From: Lachnospiraceae bacterium | Lineage (GTDB): Bacteria > Bacillota > Clostridia > Lachnospirales > Lachnospiraceae | Direction of reading: 5' to 3' | Assembly: GCA_014804425.1 (NCBI GenBank) | Contig: JAAUZV010000014.1 | Span: 269,317 to 321,796 of the forward strand | DNA: 52,480 nucleotides | In this document: positions 44,778 to 52,021 of the stretch, in pieces | Position numbering within the stretch: position 1 is the first letter of the stretch | How the letters are laid out: each line of letters opens with the position of its first letter | Translations under genes and position numbers: made by a program | Notes under the pieces: generated by a model | Seen by the model: the letters and a program-made list of their open reading frames with translations, nothing else | Databases searched by the model: none | Told to the model about the DNA's origin: nothing

Positions 44778-46587
44778 TATAATCCTCCATGTCATACCAT
44801 TGCGCCTGCGCCCTGAAAAGTTCATAATAGTTCTCACGCCTTCTCATCAGACTCTCATGGTTCCCCGTCTCCACAATTTCACCGTTTTTCATATAACATA
44901 TCACATCGGCCATTCTCGCAAAGCCAATTCGATGCGATACCAAAACAACCGTCCTTCCCCGAAAACTTTCCCGAATTTCTTTCATCTGTTTCAACTCGGC
45001 AAGCGGGTCCAAACGCGCTGTCGGCTCGTCAAAAACCAACGCAAACCGATTGCCATACAACGCTCTTGCATTTGCCAGCCTTTGCCATTGTCCGCCCGAA
45101 AGCTCTTTCCCCTCCAGATCAAACAATTTTCCAAGCGTCTGCTCCAAATCACCACCAACGTCATCTAAAATATCTCCACACAGGATTTTTCGCATATGCT
45201 CTCTGATTTCCTTATTATCGCGAATCCTCTCCACATCTCCCAATCCCACGTTTTCTCTTAACGTCAAGTGATAGGAAGCATAATCTTGAAATACACATCC
45301 AAAGAATTTGTCCACCGCACACTCTTTTCCGTCTGCAAAATACTGAACCTGTCCGGAATCAGGCTTATAAAGTCCCATGATCAATTTAATTAACGTCGTT
45401 TTTCCGGAGCCATTTTCTCCCAGCAGCGCAACGACCTGACAAGGCTCAATCGCCAGCGAAACATCATTGATTCCAAATTCGCCCTTCGGATATCGAAACG
45501 ATACATGGGACAGTTGGATTTCCCACGCGCCCGTCTCCCGCACAACCTCTCTCTCCGTTTCATTTTCCCGCAGATTGTCTGTTTCGACCTCATCCACAGC
45601 GTCATCAATGAATTTGCGGCATTCATCCATTCTGCAGGCAGCACCATAACCATTCGGAACAACCGAAGCAAACCAGCCCACCGATATATTTAGTCCAATC
45701 TGACACTGATACAAAAAAAACATTGTACTGAATGATATTTGTTTGTAATAGTACAATGCTATGCCCGCCATCAATATTCCCGCTTTTAATGCGTAGCCAA
45801 TACATTGATACAACGCTTTTCTGCCATTCCATTTTTCAAAATGTGCATAACGCTTCTCATAAATACCCTGATAAACTCCTCTCCATTTTTTATATACTTT
45901 TGAGAAACTCCCATAAAGACGCAGCTCTTTCTGTGCTTTTCCATCCGCCATGAGCGAAGTCAAATATTCCGCTTGTCGGTTCTCGCTTTGGAGCCCGTAT
46001 TCCAGCTTTGTTTCTTCTTCCGCCTCATTCATTCTGTAACAATAGGGAACCAGCGAGACAAGCAGCGCCGGAATTGTCATAACCGGAACCGTTGCCATGA
46101 TCATCACCACATATACCAGCGTCTGAAAAATGGTAGCATAAAAAGAAAGATTTCCTGATATGAGATTGTGCAGATCATACCGCGCAGCGGAGACCAGCCG
46201 CTCCATGTGTTCATAATCCTCCGCCGACTCATATACATTGAGCGGCTGACTGTTCAGCCGGCGCAACACCTTTTCAAACAGCTTATTGGAAATCATATAT
46301 CTTATTTTCTCATAAAAAAGCATATAAATAACATTGCCAACATCAACCAAAACAAGCGTAAGAAGCAGCAGCCCCAGCAAAGTCAGTAAATAGGCAGTAG
46401 CAGACCGACCTTCTTCCACATGGCTTAAAACCGCCTTGCTGATCAACAACTCGGCATGCGGCATTAAAAAAATGATCATGTAAAAACCCAAGATCAAGAT
46501 CATCCAAATTCTTTTCTCCTTCATAGCCATTTTCAATGCCCATGTGTAATATGTTACAATCTTCTTAAAGGATTTCCATCTTGTCAT
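44749..46587 (-). CDS. ABC exporter (transmembrane-ATPase fusion), first of a pair
   Basis: A 612-residue half-transporter with a membrane domain (LILGFYMIIFLMPH; ALLVSLVPYCYRM) and an ATPase with Walker A LLGENGSGKTTLIKL, signature LSGGQWQRLANARA, Walker B ALVFDEPTARLD and H-loop VSHRIG. Its ATPase is canonical. There is no C39 peptidase domain, so leader cleavage needs another enzyme. The start at 46587 (MTRWKSFKK) has AGGGG seven bases upstream; the frame is open to 46659 across the first precursor's end. It begins 41 bp after precursor A. Confidence 0.9.
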   Translation of the reverse strand: MTRWKSFKKIVTYYTWALKMAMKEKRIWMILILGFYMIIFLMPHAELLISKAVLSHVEEGRSATAYLLTLLGLLLLTLVLVDVGNVIYMLFYEKIRYMISNKLFEKVLRRLNSQPLNVYESAEDYEHMERLVSAARYDLHNLISGNLSFYATIFQTLVYVVMIMATVPVMTIPALLVSLVPYCYRMNEAEEETKLEYGLQSENRQAEYLTSLMADGKAQKELRLYGSFSKVYKKWRGVYQGIYEKRYAHFEKWNGRKALYQCIGYALKAGILMAGIALYYYKQISFSTMFFLYQCQIGLNISVGWFASVVPNGYGAACRMDECRKFIDDAVDEVETDNLRENETEREVVRETGAWEIQLSHVSFRYPKGEFGINDVSLAIEPCQVVALLGENGSGKTTLIKLIMGLYKPDSGQVQYFADGKECAVDKFFGCVFQDYASYHLTLRENVGLGDVERIRDNKEIREHMRKILCGDILDDVGGDLEQTLGKLFDLEGKELSGGQWQRLANARALYGNRFALVFDEPTARLDPLAELKQMKEIRESFRGRTVVLVSHRIGFARMADVICYMKNGEIVETGNHESLMRRRENYYELFRAQAQWYDMEDYNEPVPTFES

Positions 46588-46628
46588 GCCACCGCCCCTA
46601 TCGCCCGTTTTCGGGCACAATAAACCTA

Positions 46629-46778
46629 TCAGCTTCCGCTTCCGACTGTAAAGGTGCAACCATCACCATTGCACCCGGCATAACAGGAGCCAACATTGCT
46701 CCCGCAAGCCGACGCGCCGATAATATTGTCAATCTCCTCCTGCGTAAACACCGTTACCTCAGGTTTTTCATACTTCAT
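46629..46778 (-). CDS. RiPP precursor peptide A (49 residues)
   Basis: Start MKYEKPEVTVFTQEEIDNII, then a Gly/Ser/Cys-rich part with Cys at 25, 32, 36 and 41, ending in TFTVGSGS with Ser49 as the last residue. The first 20 residues have the charged, helical look of a leader; the Cys-rich part would be the core. AAAGGAGGG lies six bases before the ATG, and the same string precedes precursor B. An A-S-A sequence at 22-24 directly before Cys25 would suit a signal-peptidase-like cut. Downstream of precursor B and upstream of the exporters. I do not recognise the family; thioether crosslinks from Cys to other core residues are expected from the linked maturase. Confidence 0.88.
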   Translation of the reverse strand: MKYEKPEVTVFTQEEIDNIIGASACGSNVGSCYAGCNGDGCTFTVGSGS

Positions 46779-46818
46779 AAAAATCCCTCCTTTCCATAAG
46801 TTGTTAGACATTTTACAA

Positions 46819-46962
46819 CTATACGCTTACACTAAAAGTGCAATCCTTACCATTACAGCTGCTATAACACCCTCCAGTCTTGCTCCCGCAAGCAGAGGCA
46901 TCAATAATCTCATCGATCTCCTCTTGTGTAAACACCGTTACCTCCGGCCTTTCATACTTCAT
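46819..46962 (-). CDS. RiPP precursor peptide B (47 residues)
   Basis: A paralogue of precursor A: start MKYERPEVTVFTQEEIDEII, Cys at 25, 32, 36 and 41 in the same spacing (C-x6-C-x3-C-x4-C), ending CTFSVSV. Leaders differ at two positions among the first 20; cores differ at about half of the non-Cys positions. The ribosome binding site and its spacing are identical to those of A. A-S-A again precedes Cys25. The last residue is Val with Ser at the penultimate position, unlike A. Two different cores under one leader suggest a two-component product or diversification. Confidence 0.88.
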   Translation of the reverse strand: MKYERPEVTVFTQEEIDEIIDASACGSKTGGCYSSCNGKDCTFSVSV

Positions 46963-46993
46963 AAAAATCCCTCCTTTCCGATTTTCAGTTCTA

Positions 46994-47827
46994 TTATGAC
47001 CTGCCAATTATTTTCATCAGTTCCTGGAAATCTTTACATTGTATCCGGTCAACCGAATATAGCCGCACTAATTGCACCAACTGACGACTATGATATTGAA
47101 AATCCGAAATCCACGCAGAGTTCATAAGCAGACTTTGAAATCTCTCGGTCATTTTCATCGTCCTACTCCCACATAGCTCTCCTCGTTCATAAACATGAAA
47201 AGCGCATGGCTTCAACGACTTATTCATACACTCTTTAGGGAAAACCGGATATTTTACACTCCCGTCCGAAAACAGCAGTCGATAACAATACCACGGAAAA
47301 GCGTCCGCCTTCTCTGTAACCTCAAGAAAATCCATATTTCTCAAATAAATCGGTTTCGGATAAGGCAAAAGACACCCCGTCTTCATATCCATAACGGCTA
47401 AATCATCCGCGCAAAATCGAAAGCCATGTGTACAAATATAATACGCCAGCGTAGACTTGCCCATCCCTGTAGGTGCCAAAAAAACATGCGCAGTCTCACC
47501 ATCTTGTGACACAGCAGCGCCATGAAGCAGACACCACTCCGGCTTTTTCTTATCAAAAAAGTCATCATTACAAAATTCAGCAACGACGCCCATAATAACA
47601 TTGCAATTCTCTGACGTGCTTCTGCTTCTATGACCACAACGCACCAATACGCTTGTTTTTTCCTTTTTTATTTCAACCTCTGTATGCAAAACCGCCGACC
47701 TTATATCCACTCCCTCTAACACATCATACAATTGAAAATAGTATTCTAAGAAAGGCATCATCGGTACATAATCGCATACAATACTAACCGCCCAATCAAG
47801 CCATTGGCAATATACTGTACGCTTCAT
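46994..47827 (-). CDS. HprK-like serine kinase of a RiPP operon
   Basis: A 277-residue protein with the HPr-kinase ATPase core: LLHGAAVS before the P-loop APTGMGKSTLAYY (~118-130) and CADDLAVMD (~139-147), the equivalent of the HprK acidic motif. It lacks the N-terminal domain of true HprK and most likely acts on a peptide. In lasso peptide clusters of Firmicutes, related kinases phosphorylate the C-terminal Ser of the precursor. Here precursor A ends in Ser and B has Ser next to last. Start at 47827: GGGGG seven bases upstream; the frame is open to 47863. It lies directly before the precursors. Confidence 0.88.
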   Translation of the reverse strand: MKRTVYCQWLDWAVSIVCDYVPMMPFLEYYFQLYDVLEGVDIRSAVLHTEVEIKKEKTSVLVRCGHRSRSTSENCNVIMGVVAEFCNDDFFDKKKPEWCLLHGAAVSQDGETAHVFLAPTGMGKSTLAYYICTHGFRFCADDLAVMDMKTGCLLPYPKPIYLRNMDFLEVTEKADAFPWYCYRLLFSDGSVKYPVFPKECMNKSLKPCAFHVYERGELCGSRTMKMTERFQSLLMNSAWISDFQYHSRQLVQLVRLYSVDRIQCKDFQELMKIIGRS

Positions 47828-47841
47828 AGGTACACCCCCTT

Positions 47842-48888
47842 TCAAATCGACATTTTTCTGCATAATTTCTCCGCAAACTCCCTCTTCCGCACTTTACAGA
47901 ACTCATCGCACTCAAACAAATTTCCCTGATTTACCCCCAGCGCCGGACAGCCCCGTAAACAATGAATTTTATATACACAGTGTTGACACGCAGGCATAAA
48001 CTCTCTCCTTAAAGAAAGCAACTCTAAAAGTTTCAGAAATCGCTCCCCTTGTATACATTCTATCAACGTTTGCTTGTAGATATTTCCCAATGCGAATTCT
48101 TCATCCACAAACATCTGGCACGGGAATACATTGCCATCATAAGTTATTTTAGGACTGACTTCTAATGGATTTTCCTCTATTGACACCAACGGACATTTAT
48201 CTGTATACCCAATATCTGCAATCTCTAATCTTTCATCTTTGTACTGATTTCTATGCAGTGTATCTATATATTCTGCAATCCTATCTTCGCCGATGAACAA
48301 ATCTCCATAATTTTCCTTACCTCTTCCCGTCCGGTTTAGCCATCCATACTCCACCTTTACCGCCCCTATTTCCTCGGCCAGCAAACGATATTTTTGAATA
48401 CTTTGTTCCGTAAGATTATCCGTCAATACCCCTTTAATAACCACATTCCCTTCAAACCCACTCTTTTGTAGCTCTTTTATATTACTAACTGCACGTTCAA
48501 AGTTCCCCACCCCCCTGACAGCATCATGCGTATCAGAGTCAGGACCATCTAAGCTCACTTGTATATTGCAATGATATTTTATCAATTTCTGAATGACATC
48601 ACGCCCAAGTAAAGTACCATTCGTGATCAATAAAAAGAACATATCCATATCATTCAGATAGTCCATTAATTCCCATATCTTTCCATATAAAAGCGGCTCG
48701 CCTCCTGATAAACTAATAAATTTGACTCCGCCTTCCCTGGCCTGACAAATAACTTCTTTTAACAGTTTTAACGGCAGTTCTTTCTCTGATGCGCCGGATG
48801 CATTATAGCAATGTTTGCATCGTAAATTACAAGAGGACGTCAGTTCGATATACAAATTTGTCATAACAAACCGTTGATTTTCAAACAT
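47842..48888 (-). CDS. Radical SAM/SPASM peptide maturase
   Basis: A 348-residue radical SAM protein. The cluster motif is C20-x3-C24-x2-C27 (SSCNLRCKHCY), with GGEP at 62-65 and the partial barrel after it. A SPASM domain follows with Cys at 232, 257, 301, 304, 310, 314, 327 and 331, enough for auxiliary clusters. Such enzymes form thioether or C-C crosslinks in sactipeptides, ranthipeptides and related RiPPs. The ATG has GGAGG six bases upstream and overlaps the PqqD-like gene by eight bases, so the two are coupled. The Cys-rich precursors nearby are the natural substrates; bond type cannot be predicted. Confidence 0.93.
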   Translation of the reverse strand: MFENQRFVMTNLYIELTSSCNLRCKHCYNASGASEKELPLKLLKEVICQAREGGVKFISLSGGEPLLYGKIWELMDYLNDMDMFFLLITNGTLLGRDVIQKLIKYHCNIQVSLDGPDSDTHDAVRGVGNFERAVSNIKELQKSGFEGNVVIKGVLTDNLTEQSIQKYRLLAEEIGAVKVEYGWLNRTGRGKENYGDLFIGEDRIAEYIDTLHRNQYKDERLEIADIGYTDKCPLVSIEENPLEVSPKITYDGNVFPCQMFVDEEFALGNIYKQTLIECIQGERFLKLLELLSLRREFMPACQHCVYKIHCLRGCPALGVNQGNLFECDEFCKVRKREFAEKLCRKMSI

Positions 48889-49153
48889 CTTCCACCTCCA
48901 AAAGTACCTGGGCTTCTACCATTCGATGAATACATTCTTTACAATCTCTCTCAACGACTTCTATATCCACCGTATCTTCCAGTATCGAGTATAGCGCCTT
49001 TATCATCGCTTCCTCTGATCCCAACGTAATATGATCATATAAAAATGCTGCCGTTTCATTTAAGACAATCGTATTTCCATTTTCCTCATTTAGTAAAATC
49101 ACTCCATCTTCCACCTGTTCGTTAATGCATTTTGGGTTTTTTATGTAGTACAT
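48881..49153 (-). CDS. PqqD-like RiPP recognition protein
   Basis: A 90-residue protein of the PqqD family. Its DGVILLNEENGNTIVLNETA hairpin and AAFLYDHITLG helix are typical of the winged-helix recognition element that binds precursor leaders. Two Cys lie in a C-terminal helix (RDCKECIHRM). A stand-alone recognition protein next to a radical SAM enzyme is a standard arrangement. GGGGGGG lies eight bases before the ATG. Confidence 0.9.
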   Translation of the reverse strand: MYYIKNPKCINEQVEDGVILLNEENGNTIVLNETAAFLYDHITLGSEEAMIKALYSILEDTVDIEVVERDCKECIHRMVEAQVLLEVEDV

Positions 49154-49172
49154 TTTTTGTTCCCCCCCTTTA

Positions 49173-50765
49173 CTATTCTGTAATTTTTACGTTTGTAGAG
49201 TATCCAAATGGCATCAAAATATCTTTGCCGAATTCAATTGCCTTTCCCACATAAAAATTGATATATAACGTAAATATGTAATTTACATAAGGAATCATTT
49301 TTAAGAAATCCCACGGTATACAGATTACACATCGGTACCCTTCATCGCGTAATTGTATATCAAATAAACATTCCTCTACCCTTATTCTTTTTTCGTTTAA
49401 TACTCGATATACTTGATATTTATTATGATTACCCGGATTTATCTGTAGCATAATATCCTGAGACACAAAATTTAGCATGATACAGTCCCGCGCCTCATCA
49501 TAATTGTCGTCTTCCAAAAAGCTACAATCACTCTCTTCTATATCAGCTATCAACACAAACGACTTGTCATTCCAATACAAACCAATATTCGCTTGCTTTT
49601 CGTGCATATTTTTACAATGTCCGCCATAAATATCATACCAATAACCACATGTTGTTGTGGTTATTTTAGTCGGAAGTACAAATACAGCTTCTCCTTTACA
49701 CGTTTCGTTCAGAATCTTTCTACAATCCATCTCTTTACCATCAGCTAACATCTCCAAATGCTTTTTAGTCAAAATGATGGCTTTTTCTTTTTCTTCCTTC
49801 TTGTAAAATAGCCTATCTTCAAATTTTGAAATAATCAGGCCATCATCATAATCATGCTTCACCCTGTTAAAAAAGGAGAACTTAAACTGCTCCGAAACAA
49901 AGCCTCCGTAAATGCGTTCCGTCAGATATAACATTTCATTAACTACATTAATGGCCTTTATCTTGTTTGCATATTGAAAAAACTCCAACTCCTTATCATC
50001 TTGTCGTATCATATAATATAGTTCTCTTATATCCATTAAGTTTTTCAATGTCATCGAGTGTCGATGCTCTATCATTCTATAAGGATGCGGATAATGTCTC
50101 CACGCATGACGACAGGACAAAATGCAATGATCAAACAGCCTTGGTGCACACGCCCATTTATTCAAATCTGAATCAGACCAAAAATAGTTCAAATAGTCGG
50201 GACTCCGGTCTGCCACTTTGTGTATATCAATACATATTTCAAATCTTCCTACGGTCTTTATTGACTCCCCCACCATTTCCGCCGTTTGAAAAAATGCCTC
50301 ATCCATCCCTAACTCTGTATTATGAGGCACACTTATATACCCCAACTCGTCCAATATTTTTAAGAAGCCCGCATAATTTTTGTTATCAACCGAAATGTCA
50401 ACATCTAAATAATCACGTAATCCATGATAAATGGTCTTATCAAGTACATATCCCTTGAAAAAAAGCACACGAACCCCTGCGTGATCCAATGCCCGCTCGA
50501 GTTTTTTCATTTCCGTCCTATAAATCTTCTTATAAATTTCACGGTATTTCAAATATTGATAGTCTATGTGAATCTCTTCGGAAAAATATATGAAACGTTC
50601 TACATTATGACAGACGATTGTATATACATCCTGTTCTTTGGCTATTTTCATAACCATATTCCAATCCAGCGAATGTATATCCATTTTCTCTATACTGCCC
50701 CTATCTACATGGACTGCTGCCAGCGCGACAACCATTTGTTCTTCATTCGATAATTTTTGCTCCAT
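49173..50765 (-). CDS. Nucleotidyltransferase-like protein with C-terminal beta domain
   Basis: A 530-residue protein. The N-terminal ~310 residues match the NTP_transf_5-like family common in RiPP operons with PqqD and HprK genes: LFFKGYVLDKTIYHGLRDYL and the metal-binding DVDISV (Asp121, Asp123), with helical repeats after. The C-terminal ~190 residues (INLGLYWNDKS-like: ANIGLYWNDKSFVLIADIEE, CVICIPWDFLKMI) look like a DOMON/CBM9-type beta-sandwich. That second domain is unusual and tentative. It starts nine bases after the FkbM stop with GAGGAG upstream. Role in the peptide pathway is unknown; transfer of a nucleotide group is only inferred from the fold. Confidence 0.8.
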   Translation of the reverse strand: MEQKLSNEEQMVVALAAVHVDRGSIEKMDIHSLDWNMVMKIAKEQDVYTIVCHNVERFIYFSEEIHIDYQYLKYREIYKKIYRTEMKKLERALDHAGVRVLFFKGYVLDKTIYHGLRDYLDVDISVDNKNYAGFLKILDELGYISVPHNTELGMDEAFFQTAEMVGESIKTVGRFEICIDIHKVADRSPDYLNYFWSDSDLNKWACAPRLFDHCILSCRHAWRHYPHPYRMIEHRHSMTLKNLMDIRELYYMIRQDDKELEFFQYANKIKAINVVNEMLYLTERIYGGFVSEQFKFSFFNRVKHDYDDGLIISKFEDRLFYKKEEKEKAIILTKKHLEMLADGKEMDCRKILNETCKGEAVFVLPTKITTTTCGYWYDIYGGHCKNMHEKQANIGLYWNDKSFVLIADIEESDCSFLEDDNYDEARDCIMLNFVSQDIMLQINPGNHNKYQVYRVLNEKRIRVEECLFDIQLRDEGYRCVICIPWDFLKMIPYVNYIFTLYINFYVGKAIEFGKDILMPFGYSTNVKITE

Positions 50766-50774
50766 ATCTCCTCT

Positions 50775-51827
50775 TTATATCGTTGCAAATATAACAGTTT
50801 CAAGCAAATCTTCTCTTTTATGAGACAAAAACAGTCGGTATTCCGGTACATATTCTTTTATTTTTAACGGAATCCGAATAAAATCTTCCGCGGAATGATA
50901 TACACAAATGGCCAGCTTGGGTTTATCTCTTTTAATCACATTTTGCGCCCCTAATAAAACCTCATATTCAGCACCCTCTATATCCATTTTTATATAGTCA
51001 ATTTTAGATAGATGGCACTTTTCGCAATAGGCATCTATCGTCATTGCCTTCATTTTAATTCCATTTGGATTTTTTGATACGCAGCTATGGTCAAAATCCG
51101 ATTTCATATATACATCCTCCTCGCTACTCCACAAACACAAATTTTCTATAACAACGTTTTTTACGTCATTTCTCTTACAATTACATCTCGCAACCCATGC
51201 ATTCTGCGCATTTGCCTCAAACGCATACACCCTGCCGCAATCGCCTACCTGTTCCGAAAACCACAATGACGTTTCTCCATAAAATGCTCCCACACTTAAA
51301 ACAATATCTCCCTGGCAAGGCTCGCAAATACTCTCTAACAAATATTGTTTTCTTACCCATGTGTCATACATCTCATGTTCGTTTGCATAAATATAAAATC
51401 CATGTATCTCAAATATATTTTGATAATGATTAATTTGCTTTTCCCTATCTATCGTGACCACGCAATCCGGATTACCGTATAACCTTTTCGCTATATCACC
51501 GCAGACTGCATATGCTATATTCTTCTTGATCAGCCATTCTAAGACTTCCTTTGACCTAATATCTTGTAATATTTCTTTCACTTCCTCAAACTTCTCAACA
51601 TTTTGAAGATAGTATGACAAAAAAAGTATTGTTCTTTCTTTTTTTGTCCACTCAAATTTGATATTGCATAACATGTCCGCGCTTTCAGCCCGCATCATTA
51701 TATCTTCTTCAGGAAAAAAATCTTTTCTATCCTGCAGATCCCAACACAATTGATCAACCGTGTATTGCGGATTCAAATAAACTTCTTCCTCTATTTTCTT
51801 CAGTACGTCCAACATTTCTTTATTCAT
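50775..51827 (-). CDS. FkbM family methyltransferase
   Basis: A 350-residue protein; the first ~150 residues are helical and unassigned. A class I SAM fold follows (IVLSVGAFYGETSLWFSEQV, RVYAFEANAQNAWV) and the FkbM signature KIDYIKMDIEGAEYEVLLGA. The first SAM motif has SVGA where DVGA is usual. FkbM proteins O-methylate diverse small molecules or sugars, so a role in tailoring the peptide is possible but not shown. It is the first gene after the operon promoter. The ribosome binding site is weak (GGAT). Confidence 0.85.
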   Translation of the reverse strand: MNKEMLDVLKKIEEEVYLNPQYTVDQLCWDLQDRKDFFPEEDIMMRAESADMLCNIKFEWTKKERTILFLSYYLQNVEKFEEVKEILQDIRSKEVLEWLIKKNIAYAVCGDIAKRLYGNPDCVVTIDREKQINHYQNIFEIHGFYIYANEHEMYDTWVRKQYLLESICEPCQGDIVLSVGAFYGETSLWFSEQVGDCGRVYAFEANAQNAWVARCNCKRNDVKNVVIENLCLWSSEEDVYMKSDFDHSCVSKNPNGIKMKAMTIDAYCEKCHLSKIDYIKMDIEGAEYEVLLGAQNVIKRDKPKLAICVYHSAEDFIRIPLKIKEYVPEYRLFLSHKREDLLETVIFATI

Positions 51828-51870
51828 TACTTTTTATCCGCTTTGATGTCATATTGTTATATTCATTTTT

Positions 51871-51899
51871 AGTTTAATACAATATTAGTTTCATGTCAA
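51871..51899 (-). promoter_or_regulatory. Promoter of the RiPP operon
   Basis: On the minus strand a perfect TTGACA (51894-51899) and TAAACT (51871-51876) are 17 bases apart, about 45 bases ahead of the FkbM start. It is the only strong promoter I see before the nine downstream genes. Confidence 0.85.
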
Positions 51900-51947
51900 T
51901 TACATTTTGGTTTATCAAAACTTTCCTTTAAGCTTTATCAAGATCAG

Positions 51948-51998
51948 AAAAAAGACTGTAATGCAAGCGTACAAAAAACTTGCTTTACAGTCTTTTTT
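51948..51998. terminator. Terminator after the right-edge GH130 gene
   Basis: AAAAAAGACTGTAATGCAAG (51948-51967) pairs with CTTGCTTTACAGTCTTTTTT (51979-51998) as a 20-bp stem with one mismatch and an 11-base loop. T-rich ends allow function in both directions. A small CCTAAG-C-CTTAGG palindrome lies just after the gene stop, at about 52004-52016. Confidence 0.9.
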
Positions 51999-52021
51999 CT
52001 ATTCCTAAGCCTTAGGTATCT

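Noticed and set aside
43005..46587. Bacteriocin exporters with built-in C39 leader peptidase
   Set aside because: The N-termini begin with membrane helices; no cysteine peptidase domain or Cys-His catalytic motif is found there.
42391..51899. Lasso peptide cluster
   Set aside because: PqqD-, HprK-, NTase- and S24/S26-type genes fit, but there is no asparagine-synthetase-like cyclase or transglutaminase-like peptidase, and the Cys-rich precursors do not look like lasso precursors.
42391..51899. Lanthipeptide or thiopeptide system
   Set aside because: No LanB, LanC, LanM or YcaO-type gene is present; the only maturase candidate is radical SAM.
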